Assembly: GCA_021780315.1 (NCBI GenBank)
Contig: JAJXYY010000047.1
Location: 124,001 to 188,000, forward strand
DNA length: 64,000 nucleotides
From: Acidobacteriota bacterium
GTDB lineage: Bacteria; Acidobacteriota; Terriglobia; Terriglobales; Acidobacteriaceae
Direction: 5' to 3'
The position numbers and the translations under genes were made by a program. The notes under the pieces are model-generated. The model saw only the letters and a list, made by a program, of their open reading frames with translations, was not told where the DNA came from and did no database searches. This document shows, piece after piece, positions 9,452-17,363 of this stretch (position 1 is its first letter; every line of letters starts with the position of its first letter).

Positions 9452-10345
9452 CTAAACTTTCTGCGCTGCCCGCAACTTCGCGCTTCGCGACCGCGGATTC
9501 CGCATCTCTTCCTGCCTGCCGGCCGCAACCGGCTTCTTCGTCAACACCTCAAACACCTTGTTCCGGCCTGCTTCACGGAACGCATCCTTCACCAGCCGGT
9601 CCTCCAGAGAATGGAAGCTGATCAACACCAACCTGCCGCCCGGCTTCAACAGAGACGGTGCGCTCTTCAGCAGCGACTCAATCTCTCCCAACTCGTTGTT
9701 CACTCGAATCCGAAGCGCTTGAAAAGTACGTGTCGCCGGATGAATCTTCTCGCCTTTCATTGATGGGGCCTCGGCCGATATGATGCGGGCTAACTCCGCT
9801 GTTGTCGATATCGGTCGGGCCCGCACAATGGCTCTGGCGATTCTCCGCGACCTCCTTTCCTCTCCGAATTCGTAAATCAGGTCGGCGAGTTCGTTTTCGT
9901 CTTCCTGATTTACCACTTGACCGGCCGTCTCTCCGCTGCGCGTATCCATACGCATGTCCAGCGGACCTTCCGACCGAAAACTAAATCCTCTGTGCGCCTC
10001 ATCGAGTTGCAGGCTGCTTACACCAAAGTCCGCCAGCAGGCCGTCTACACTACCCGGCTCCAGCTCACTGGCCGCTTCAGAAAACGCCTTGGCAACATAC
10101 ACCACCTCCGGCATCTCCGCGCCAAGCTCCGCCTTCACTTCCTCCAGCCGAACCCTCGCTGCCTCCATCGCCTGCGGGTCGCGGTCAAAGCAGATCAACC
10201 TGCCCTTGCCGCCCAGCCGCTTCGCGATTGCAGCAGAGTGCCCCGCCAAACCCAGCGTCGCATCGACATACACACCGCCTGACCGCACATTCAAGTACTC
10301 CAAAGCTTCATCTAAAAGAACCGGCACATGCTGCGGTTTATTCAT
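9452..10345 (-). CDS. rsmH: 16S rRNA (cytosine-1402-N4)-methyltransferase RsmH (MraW)
   Basis: RsmH methylates N4 of C1402 in the decoding centre of 16S rRNA using S-adenosylmethionine. The 297-residue protein begins MNKPQHVPVLLDEALEYL, the canonical family start, followed by the SAM motif YVDATLGLAGHS, DRDPQAM, LLADFGVSSLQLD near residue 105 and RGFSFRSEGPLDMRMD. It ends NPRSRSAKLRAAQKV, also typical. The frame runs up to 10435, but that part overlaps mraZ, and the ATG at 10345 has a purine-rich GGGAAAGGG just before it. It lies directly downstream of mraZ, as in most dcw clusters. Confidence 0.97.
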   Translation of the reverse strand: MNKPQHVPVLLDEALEYLNVRSGGVYVDATLGLAGHSAAIAKRLGGKGRLICFDRDPQAMEAARVRLEEVKAELGAEMPEVVYVAKAFSEAASELEPGSVDGLLADFGVSSLQLDEAHRGFSFRSEGPLDMRMDTRSGETAGQVVNQEDENELADLIYEFGEERRSRRIARAIVRARPISTTAELARIISAEAPSMKGEKIHPATRTFQALRIRVNNELGEIESLLKSAPSLLKPGGRLVLISFHSLEDRLVKDAFREAGRNKVFEVLTKKPVAAGRQEEMRNPRSRSAKLRAAQKV

Positions 10346-10403
10346 CCCTTTCCCGCCTTCTGTGCTGCCCCTGAGGGCCAACATCCAAACCAAAATTCTC
10401 AGC

Positions 10404-10868
10404 CTACAAACCTTGTGGCATCGTCTTCGCTGCAAACGAAGCCAACTCGCTCTCCGTCAACTCAATCACCGTGCCTGCACCCTTCAGCTCAGCCTCGAAC
10501 AGCACTGCATTCACGACTTCCAGATGATCCTGCTGGCCCAGAACATTCACTTCGCCCTTCACCGTCGCCGAATCCCGCAACAACTGAGGAATCAGCAACC
10601 GGCCCTGCGCATCCATTTCAGCCATCTGCCCGTAGTAGTTCGTTACGTCGAGAAACTTGCGCCGCACCGGATCCATCGGGGACAACTTCTGCAGCGACAA
10701 CTCAATCGCTTCCCACGACTTCAGCGGATAAACCTTCGCACGCTTTCCGTCCAAACTCGTGATGTAGAACTGGGGCCCGTACAACTCATCCACTTCGCGC
10801 TTGTAGTCAGCCGGCATCTTCAGCCGACCTTTCTCATCAACGCGGGTTGGGTGATTGCCACGAAACAT
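10404..10868 (-). CDS. mraZ: MraZ, transcriptional regulator of the dcw cluster
   Basis: MraZ is an AbrB-fold DNA-binding protein that oligomerises into rings and represses its own dcw operon in E. coli. The 154-residue protein carries the two internal repeats expected of the family, each with a D-x-x-G-R-hydrophobic core: DEKGRLKMP near residue 11 and DAQGRLLIP near residue 87. The start MFRGNHPTRVDEKGR is the usual one. It is the first gene of the cluster, and the region before it holds a possible self-operator (10961-10985). Confidence 0.96.
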   Translation of the reverse strand: MFRGNHPTRVDEKGRLKMPADYKREVDELYGPQFYITSLDGKRAKVYPLKSWEAIELSLQKLSPMDPVRRKFLDVTNYYGQMAEMDAQGRLLIPQLLRDSATVKGEVNVLGQQDHLEVVNAVLFEAELKGAGTVIELTESELASFAAKTMPQGL

Positions 10869-11192
10869 AACGCCCTCGATACCTGTTCTTCGTCAGTGGC
10901 TTCAAAACTCGCTCCCCGGAGTAGAATCTAGCTCTAAAGCCGCCCATTCAGTCCGCTTTGCTCCTTTTTTGACCACTTCACTCCACTATCCTGACCTGAC
11001 AGCCACCCCCTGTAAAGCGCTAATTTGCGCATAATTCTGCATTGCATCGGAAGTTATGTGGAAAACTCAGCAGGTTGGGTTATCGAAAAGATCAACCCCA
11101 ACCCATAGTGTTGTACCTGTTGGTTCAGAATCAGGCTGGTACTTGCGGAAAATCGAATCTATCTGATAGGCGAAGCAAAAGCGAAAATATAC
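10869..11192. other. Gene-free promoter region of the dcw cluster
   Basis: This stretch separates mraZ from the DUF2127 gene; both are on the minus strand, so it is upstream of mraZ and downstream of nothing else. It is AT-richer than its surroundings. Beyond the candidate repeats at 10961-10985 and a weak minus-strand promoter (TTTACA at 11011-11016 and CAGGAT at 10988-10993, 17 bp apart), I see no gene or RNA in it. Confidence 0.6.
10961..10985 (-). promoter_or_regulatory. Possible MraZ operator: three direct repeats with 10-bp period
   Basis: Read on the minus strand, the pentamers TGGAG, TGGTC and AGGAG are spaced exactly ten bases apart (five bases plus a five-base spacer), about 95-118 bp before the mraZ ATG. 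Characterised MraZ sites are three or four TGGGN-type direct repeats with five-base spacers, so the spacing fits while the sequence match is only partial. Confidence 0.4.
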
Positions 11193-11738
11193 TTACGCCC
11201 CACCCAGGCCATTCTGCTTCTTCCGCTGCAGCAACCACATCAAGTACCCCAACACCACCAGATTGATCACCAGCAAACTCACCCGAAACCAGTTCGGTCG
11301 ACGCATCAGCTCATAGAGCTCCCATGGCAGAAACGAAATCGTCAGAATCAGCGTTAGATACTCCGCCCACACCTTTTCCAGCAGCAGCCCCACACCCTCC
11401 GTCAGCGCCAGTGCCGAATACGCAAACGTAGCCGCACCTATCTGTTTCAACCGGTGGACATCGATCAGATCCACCTTCTCCATCAGCAGCGACACCACCT
11501 TGCTCTCCGGGTCGAACTTCAGCGCCGCTGCTGCCTTCAGGATCTCGTCTCCGATATCTTTATGCAGCAGGTGGATCGCACCCACACCAATACCGAAAAA
11601 CAGTGCTGCCTTCCCTAGTTTGAACAAACCAATCGTCATCAAACCGCGGTCGTGAACCTTACCGTGCGGTCGTTCTTCCATCTGGTCCTGCTCGTGCGAC
11701 GCTTTGGCCATCGAGACTTCTGTCGTGTGATCGTTCAT
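11193..11738 (-). CDS. DUF2127-family membrane protein
   Basis: This is a 181-residue predicted inner membrane protein. After about 35 polar residues comes a Gly-rich helix segment, GLFKLGKAALFFGIGVGAIHLLHKD, typical of DUF2127. Then a central soluble part and three more hydrophobic helices (residues about 95-165) end in a basic tail, LLQRKKQNG. No biochemical function is known for the family. The frame opens at 11852, but the ATG at 11738 (MNDHTTEV) follows an AAAGGG and removes a non-conserved leader; the ATG at 11711 is another possibility. It is monocistronic and divergent from the fasciclin gene. Confidence 0.8.
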   Translation of the reverse strand: MNDHTTEVSMAKASHEQDQMEERPHGKVHDRGLMTIGLFKLGKAALFFGIGVGAIHLLHKDIGDEILKAAAALKFDPESKVVSLLMEKVDLIDVHRLKQIGAATFAYSALALTEGVGLLLEKVWAEYLTLILTISFLPWELYELMRRPNWFRVSLLVINLVVLGYLMWLLQRKKQNGLGGA

Positions 11739-11992
11739 GAACCCTTTGACTCTCAGTTGACGGTGGTCCGCCCAAATTGTCAACGCCGTCGGCAGCCAAC
11801 ACCCGGCTTCTCCCACAGCAACAATCCTCTTCGTCCTTGCTGTTACACGCAACTTGGTCTGTTCTATCAGAATCGCAAAATCTTTCTCTTATCCCTCTTG
11901 CAACAGGCAATCCACTCCGCGACCGGGGACGTAGATGCATATGAGTGCCCTGATACGGGACCAGCTCTCAGAAAGATCAAAGGATAACCACC

Positions 11993-12550
11993 ATGAAAAA
12001 GACTTACCTCGTAGCCGTGGCTGCTGCCATCCTGGCAATCACCTCTCTCAACGCCTCAGCCCAGATGAAGGATCCCGACGTCGGCGGCGCAGCCATGTTC
12101 CCCACCAAGACTATCGTCGAGAACGCCGTCAACTCACCCATCCACACCACCCTCGTCGCCGCAGTCAAGGCTGGCGGCCTCGTCGATACTCTCAACAGTG
12201 CAGGTCCCTTCACCGTCTTCGCCCCCACCAACGACGCCTTTGCCAAGCTGCCAGCCGGCACCGTCGAGACCCTGATCAAGCCGGAGAACAAGGCCACTCT
12301 CGATAAGATCCTCACCTACCACGTAGTAGCCGGCAAGATCAGCTCCAAGGACCTCGCCAAGATGATCAAGAAGGGCCATGGCAAGGCAACCCTCAAGACC
12401 GTTCAGGGCGAAGACCTCGTTGCGTCCATGTCGGGGAAGAACATCATCCTTACGGATGCCAAGGGCGGCACCGCTACCATCACCACCGCGGATGTCTTCC
12501 AGTCCAACGGCGTCATCCACGTTATTGACTCCGTCCTGCTGCCAAGCTAA
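11993..12550 (+). CDS. Secreted fasciclin-domain protein
   Basis: The 185-residue protein begins with a clear signal peptide (MKKTYLVAVAAAILAITSL, cleavage after ASA near residue 23). It then has one FAS1 domain with both conserved boxes: FTVFAPTNDAFAKLPAGTVE near residue 82 and the C-terminal NGVIHVIDSVLLPS. FAS1 proteins act in adhesion or cell-surface contacts; the ligand here cannot be told. AAAGGA lies eight bases before the ATG. It is followed by a strong hairpin terminator, so it is a single-gene unit. Confidence 0.93.
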   Translation: MKKTYLVAVAAAILAITSLNASAQMKDPDVGGAAMFPTKTIVENAVNSPIHTTLVAAVKAGGLVDTLNSAGPFTVFAPTNDAFAKLPAGTVETLIKPENKATLDKILTYHVVAGKISSKDLAKMIKKGHGKATLKTVQGEDLVASMSGKNIILTDAKGGTATITTADVFQSNGVIHVIDSVLLPS

Positions 12551-12578
12551 CCGTACAAAAATGCTTTACTTCCCACCA

Positions 12579-12606
12579 CGGCATCCCGAATGGGATGCCG
12601 TTTTCT
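12579..12606 (+). terminator. Rho-independent terminator after the fasciclin gene
   Basis: A perfect nine-base-pair stem (CGGCATCCC pairs with GGGATGCCG) with a GAAT loop is followed by TTTTCTT. It begins 28 bp after the fasciclin stop. Confidence 0.92.
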
Positions 12607-12660
12607 TGCGATCAACAGGTCCGCCCCATCGAGCCCTCCCGCGCATATACCATTACGGCT

Positions 12661-13218
12661 ATGCGTCACACCTTCAGCGCCGAACAGTGGCTGCCCTACC
12701 CCGTTGAGATCGTCTTTGCCTTCTTTGGCAATCCTGAAAACCTCCCACGCCTCATGCCCGCCTGGCAGCAGGCCCGCATCGAAGAAGCAGCCTTCGCCCC
12801 ACCGCCGACCAAGCCCGTAGCCCCCGACCCAGCCCTCCGCTTCAAAAGCCTCGCCGCCGGAGCTGGCACCCGCATGACCATTAGCTTCCGCCCCTTCCCC
12901 TACTCCCCCATCCGTATCCCCTGGGAGGCAGAGATCACGGAGTTCGTCTGGAACGAGCACTTCTGCGATGTCCAGCTCCGCGGCCCCTTCGCCTACTGGA
13001 GCCACTGCCACCGCATGCACCCCGAAACCAGGGCCAACGTCGTAGGCATTCCCATCCACGGCACCTTCCTTCGCGATGTCGTCGAGTACGAACTACCCTT
13101 CGGACCACTCGGCGATCTCGCCAAACAAATATTCATCGAGCGGCAGCTCCGCAGCACCTTCGCCTATCGCCAGACTCGAACCCTTGAGCTCCTGCCCCGC
13201 ATGATCGGAACTCGCTAA
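12661..13218 (+). CDS. SRPBCC (START/Bet v1-fold) family protein
   Basis: This is a 185-residue soluble protein beginning MRHTFSAEQWLPYPVEIVFAFFGNPENLPRLMP. That is the usual start of SRPBCC ligand-binding proteins (polyketide cyclase/dehydrase-like), where the first strand is followed by W/F-F-x-NPxNL. Later PFPYSPIRIPWEAEI and a C-terminal amphipathic helix (QLRSTFAYRQTRTLELL) complete the fold. The ligand is unknown. The open frame reaches 12595, but that part overlaps the terminator, so I chose the ATG at 12661. It converges with dxs. Confidence 0.82.
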   Translation: MRHTFSAEQWLPYPVEIVFAFFGNPENLPRLMPAWQQARIEEAAFAPPPTKPVAPDPALRFKSLAAGAGTRMTISFRPFPYSPIRIPWEAEITEFVWNEHFCDVQLRGPFAYWSHCHRMHPETRANVVGIPIHGTFLRDVVEYELPFGPLGDLAKQIFIERQLRSTFAYRQTRTLELLPRMIGTR

Positions 13219-13311
13219 TGCCTCTGCCTTGGGTATCTCCAACACCCACGAGCTGAGATCCCCGTCCTGAGCAAGGAACAAGCTCAACGAAACAATCCAG
13301 CAGACAAGAGA

Positions 13312-13335
13312 AACGGGCTGCAACCGCAGCCCGTT
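13312..13335. terminator. Hairpin between converging SRPBCC and dxs genes
   Basis: A perfect ten-base-pair stem (AACGGGCTGC with GCAGCCCGTT) encloses a four-base loop. On the minus strand it is followed by TCTCTTG, so it probably ends dxs transcription; on the plus strand the tail is poor. Confidence 0.75.
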
Positions 13336-13362
13336 CGCACTCCATTGCGTCTACCCTGCCTC

Positions 13363-15252
13363 CTACCGCAAAGCCAGACGCTTGCTCTCCAGAGCTGCCA
13401 GATAAGGACGAACCTTGGCCAACGCAGCCTCCGCAGTCAAACCGTACTTCTCTCGCAGAGACTCCACCTTGCCATGCTCGATGAAGCTATCCGGCCAGCC
13501 CACGCGCACCAGCGGAACATTCAGTTCCTGTACATTCAACGACTCCAGCACAGCCGAGCCGAATCCACCCGCCAGCACATGGTCTTCCAGCGTGATCAGC
13601 AGCCCACACTTGCTGCCATATTCCGCGACACACGCCGCGTCGATCGGCTTTGCAAACCGAGGATTGATCACGGCTGCCGAATAGCCCTCCGCCTGCAGCA
13701 TCGCAGCCAGCTTCAGCGCCTCAGGCAGCATCGCGCCCAACCCGAAGATCGCAACCTCCGAACCCTCGCGAATCACCTCGGCCTTCCCGATCTCCAGCTC
13801 TACCGGCTGCGCCTTCATCGCAACGCCTGGCCCCGTGCCCCGTGGATACCGAATCGCACTCGGCCCCTCATGCAGCATCGCCGTGTACATCATGTCAGCC
13901 AGTTCGTCTTCGTCCTTCGGGTCCATGTGAATCATGTTGGGCACACCCCGCAGGTAGCTGATGTCGAACAGGCCATGATGCGTCGGACCATCATCCCCAC
14001 TCAGGCCCCCACGGTCCATGCAAAAAACTACCGGCAGATTCTGCAGGCAGACGTCGTGCACAATCTGATCAAATGCCCGCTGCAAAAACGTCGAATAGAT
14101 CGCGCAAAATGGCTTATATCCCTTCGTCGCCATACCAGCCGCGAAGATCACTGCATGCTCTTCTGCAATACCCACATCGAAGTAACGCTTGGGATGATGC
14201 GGACGGAACAGGTCCAGCGCCGTCCCATTCGGCATCGCCGCCGTAATCGCGACCACCTTGTCGTTCGCCGTCGCCAGCTTCGTCAGCGTCTCGGCAAAGA
14301 TCTCCGAGTAGGTCTTCTGGCCGGCAGGCTTGGTCTCGCCCGTCTCTGCATCGTACGGCCCCAGACCATGGAACTTCTTCTGCTTCTCGATCGCCGGCTG
14401 AAAGCCCCGACCCTTCTGCGTAATGGCATGCAGTACAACCGGCTTGTTCTGCTTCTTCAAAAACTGAAACGTCTCAATCAGCAGAGGTAGATTGTGACCA
14501 TCCAGCGGGCCATAGTAGCTCAGGCCAAACTCTTCAAACAGCATCCCCGGTCCAATCAGCCCCTTCGCCGCTTCTTCCGCCTTCCGAGCCACATGCCGCA
14601 CCGTCTTGCCGCCATAACGCTCCAGCAAATCCGCAGCACGATCATGCAGCCCGCTGATCGTAGGATTCGTCACAATCTTGTGAAAGTACTCCGCGATCGC
14701 GCCAACATTCTTGTCAATCGACCAGGCATTGTCGTTCAACACCACGATCAGCCGCTTCGTCTGCATCGCGATGTTATTCAATGCCTCAAACGAGATCCCG
14801 TTCGTAAACGCCGCATCACCCGCCAGCGCAATTACATGCTCCTTGCCACCGGACATATCCCGTCCAACGGCCATTCCCAGCGCCGCCGAGAGTGCCGTGC
14901 CAGCGTGCCCTGCGCCGTAGCTGTCGTGCTCGCTCTCGGTCCGCAGCATAAAGCCGTTCAGCCCACCCGGCTGCCGAATCGTGTCAAAATGCTCCCGCCG
15001 CCCCGTCAGCAGCTTGTGCACATACGCCTGATGGCTCACATCAAAAACAAAGCTGTCTCTGGGAGTATCAAAAACATAATGCATCGCCAGCGTCAGTTCC
15101 ACGACGCCCAGATTGGGCCCAATATGTCCGCCGGTCTTAGACACCCCCACGATCAAGCGTGCGCGTATCTCTTCAGCCAACTGCTCCAACTCTGCCATGG
15201 ACAGAGCTTTTACATCCGCCGGCGAGTCGATTGTCTCTAAAATGTTGCTCAT
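13363..15252 (-). CDS. dxs: 1-deoxy-D-xylulose-5-phosphate synthase
   Basis: Dxs condenses pyruvate and glyceraldehyde-3-phosphate, the first step of the MEP isoprenoid pathway, with thiamine diphosphate and Mg2+. The 629-residue protein has GHIGPNLGVVELTLAMHYVFD near residue 42, GAGHAGTALSAALGMA near 113, the ThDP site GDAAFTNG with downstream NDN, and the C-terminal transketolase half (DRGGLSGDDGPTHHGLFDISYLR). The ThDP motif starts GDA rather than the commoner GDG, which suggests a distinct Dxs subfamily. It is read alone. Isoprenoids made here would include the undecaprenyl carrier used by the neighbouring cell-wall genes. Confidence 0.95.
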   Translation of the reverse strand: MSNILETIDSPADVKALSMAELEQLAEEIRARLIVGVSKTGGHIGPNLGVVELTLAMHYVFDTPRDSFVFDVSHQAYVHKLLTGRREHFDTIRQPGGLNGFMLRTESEHDSYGAGHAGTALSAALGMAVGRDMSGGKEHVIALAGDAAFTNGISFEALNNIAMQTKRLIVVLNDNAWSIDKNVGAIAEYFHKIVTNPTISGLHDRAADLLERYGGKTVRHVARKAEEAAKGLIGPGMLFEEFGLSYYGPLDGHNLPLLIETFQFLKKQNKPVVLHAITQKGRGFQPAIEKQKKFHGLGPYDAETGETKPAGQKTYSEIFAETLTKLATANDKVVAITAAMPNGTALDLFRPHHPKRYFDVGIAEEHAVIFAAGMATKGYKPFCAIYSTFLQRAFDQIVHDVCLQNLPVVFCMDRGGLSGDDGPTHHGLFDISYLRGVPNMIHMDPKDEDELADMMYTAMLHEGPSAIRYPRGTGPGVAMKAQPVELEIGKAEVIREGSEVAIFGLGAMLPEALKLAAMLQAEGYSAAVINPRFAKPIDAACVAEYGSKCGLLITLEDHVLAGGFGSAVLESLNVQELNVPLVRVGWPDSFIEHGKVESLREKYGLTAEAALAKVRPYLAALESKRLALR

Positions 15253-15403
15253 TCATACCTGTTCTGCGACACTCGCTCCCGAACGTCACGGCATGTCACG
15301 GTGCCAATCCTGATGCTTTTCCAAACTTCAATTGCGACTCTCAAGTATATCAACCATCTAACCCCACCACAGCACAGCCTCGAACAAGCGGTTGGACCAC
15401 CTG

Positions 15404-16840
15404 CTACTCTGCCATACCTTCCAGCACCACCGTGCTTGCCGCTTCGCGCCGAAACTCCCCCTCCCACTGCGCCACTACCGCACTCGCCAGGCAATTGCCC
15501 ACGACATTGGCCGTCGTTCGCCCCATGTCCATCACGGCATCAACACCTAAAATCACGAAAATAGGCTCCGCAGGCAGCCGCAGAGACGCAGCCGTAGCCA
15601 TCAACACCATCAGCGTCGCCCGCGGAACCCCGCTTACCCCCTTGCTCGCCAGCATCAGCAGCAGCACCATCCCAATCTGCTCCCCAAGGCTCAGGTGCAA
15701 CCCCGCCGCCTGCGCCACAAACATCGACGCCAGAGTCAGATACACCGCAGCACCATCCATATTGAAGCTGTAGCCCGCCGGAATCACAAATGCCACAATC
15801 TTCCGCGGAACCCCAAACGCTTCCATCGCCTCCATCGCCCGAGGCAGTGCCGCCTCACTTGCACTGGTCGCAAACGCAATCGATGCCGGCTCGGCCACCG
15901 CCCGCGCAAACCCCAGCACCGGTATCCGAAACAGCAGCATCACCGGTACCAGCACCAAACCTGCCAGAGCCACCAGCGCACCGTAGTACGTCAGCACCAG
16001 CTTGCCCAGGTTCACCAGTACCCCAGCCCCCATCTGCCCCACCGTGTACGCCAGCGCCGCACCTACCGCCACTGGCGCAAAGTACATCACGATATTCGTA
16101 AACTGAAACATCACTTCGCTGATGCTCTCCGTCAGCAGTAACACCGGAGCCCGCTTCCCCTCCGGCAGCGCTGCCAGTGCAATCCCGAAGAACACCCCAA
16201 ACACCGACACCTGCAAAATCTGCCCCTCGGCAATCGACTTCACCAGGTTCTCCGGAAACACATGCAACATGAACTCCTGCCAAGATGGCGCGGCATCCTT
16301 ACCGTGAGCCCCTGGAGCCATACTCATGGCTGCCCCATTGTCAGGCACCACCCCCGCCGCACTCATCGTCGGCATCGCCAGCCCCACCCCGGCCTTCGTC
16401 ACGTGGATCGCTACCAGCCCAATCACCAGCGCCAGCGTCGTAATCACCTCAAAATAAACCAGGCTCTTCCAAGCCATCCGCCCCACGCTCTTCAGGTCAC
16501 CATGCCCGGCAATACCGGTAATTAGCGTCGCCAGAATAAGCGGAGCCACAATTGTCTTAATCAACCGCAGAAAGATATCGCTGAAAACCCGCAACCCCAC
16601 TGCAAAGTGCGGCGTATCTATCCCCAACTCCGCGCCCGCAACCATCGCCACAAAGATCCACGGCGTCAGGGTACGCCGCCGCAGCGCATATCCAGCCAAC
16701 AGTGCCACCCCAGCCCAACGCACCAGTACGCCCGGTACATGCACAACAGCCCCCAGCCCTGCCAGACCTAAAACAATACCCACCGCCAGCAACAACACAC
16801 CAGCCAGCAAAAATCCATAGTCACGCTTCGTCAAAGTCAT
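15404..16840 (-). CDS. Dicarboxylate/amino acid:cation symporter (DAACS family)
   Basis: This is a 478-residue membrane carrier of the glutamate/C4-dicarboxylate:cation symporter fold (GltP/DctA-like). Two extra N-terminal helices precede the core. The core shows LRLIKTIVAPLILATLITGIAG near residue 90, a Ser/Ala-rich re-entrant loop (ASIAFATSASEAALP near residue 325), and the NMDG motif (YSFNMDGAAVYLTLASMFVAQ) near residue 362, which binds the cation. The exact substrate cannot be read from sequence. It lies upstream of dxs on the same strand but about 150 bp away. Confidence 0.92.
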   Translation of the reverse strand: MTLTKRDYGFLLAGVLLLAVGIVLGLAGLGAVVHVPGVLVRWAGVALLAGYALRRRTLTPWIFVAMVAGAELGIDTPHFAVGLRVFSDIFLRLIKTIVAPLILATLITGIAGHGDLKSVGRMAWKSLVYFEVITTLALVIGLVAIHVTKAGVGLAMPTMSAAGVVPDNGAAMSMAPGAHGKDAAPSWQEFMLHVFPENLVKSIAEGQILQVSVFGVFFGIALAALPEGKRAPVLLLTESISEVMFQFTNIVMYFAPVAVGAALAYTVGQMGAGVLVNLGKLVLTYYGALVALAGLVLVPVMLLFRIPVLGFARAVAEPASIAFATSASEAALPRAMEAMEAFGVPRKIVAFVIPAGYSFNMDGAAVYLTLASMFVAQAAGLHLSLGEQIGMVLLLMLASKGVSGVPRATLMVLMATAASLRLPAEPIFVILGVDAVMDMGRTTANVVGNCLASAVVAQWEGEFRREAASTVVLEGMAE

Positions 16841-17363
16841 CGTAGGGGCTCGTGTCGCAGCATATCAGCACTCATCGTCCCCCATGGCATCTATCTCGCC
16901 AATCCCTCACAGGCAACCACAAACCAAACCTCGTCCATCACGTCTATGTAGCATGAGTGCAGAAGCGTTTCTTGATCCACAGTGCGTCCACAAGCGCACC
17001 AACCCATGCCTGATAGCATCGCTCCTATGCCGCGCCTGGTCCAACTCTTAGCCACTGGTATCCCTCGTCTCGATCCCGCCCCTCGCTGCGGGATCAGCCC
17101 AACTCAGCGCAGCCGGAGTGCGGCAACCCAACCGGCTGCGCTGCGCGGATTAAACTTCTCCCACCTCATTCCGGGTGAAATGACCGATAGAATCGAAAAT
17201 CTGGATGCGCACTCTGGCAACAGCACCCAAAAACCTGCACCAGAAGCCTCTTTCTCCATCCGGCAGCAACCCGATATTGTGCCCAACCAAAGACATAACC
17301 TACTGCTACACCTAAAGTAGCAGTGTGGTAAACCCTCTGTTTCCCCTACCATTTACAAGTCAA
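16841..17363. other. Gene-free divergent region between the symporter and a histidine kinase
   Basis: About 520 bp with no convincing gene. A plus-strand frame at 16982-17320 has no domain look and an unbiased composition. One perfect inverted repeat (17302-17324) stands 40 bp before the kinase ATG. Two weaker GC-rich palindromes lie near 17073-17094 and 17107-17140. Confidence 0.6.
17302..17324. promoter_or_regulatory. Perfect 8-bp inverted repeat upstream of the PAS histidine kinase
   Basis: ACTGCTAC (17302-17309) and GTAGCAGT (17317-17324) are exact inverted copies separated by seven bases. The site could be an operator or a leader hairpin; no T-run follows it, so it is unlikely to be a terminator. 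Confidence 0.4.

Noticed and set aside
16982..17320. 112-codon frame before the PAS kinase
   Set aside because: No ribosome site, no domain, and it covers an inverted repeat; more likely intergenic.
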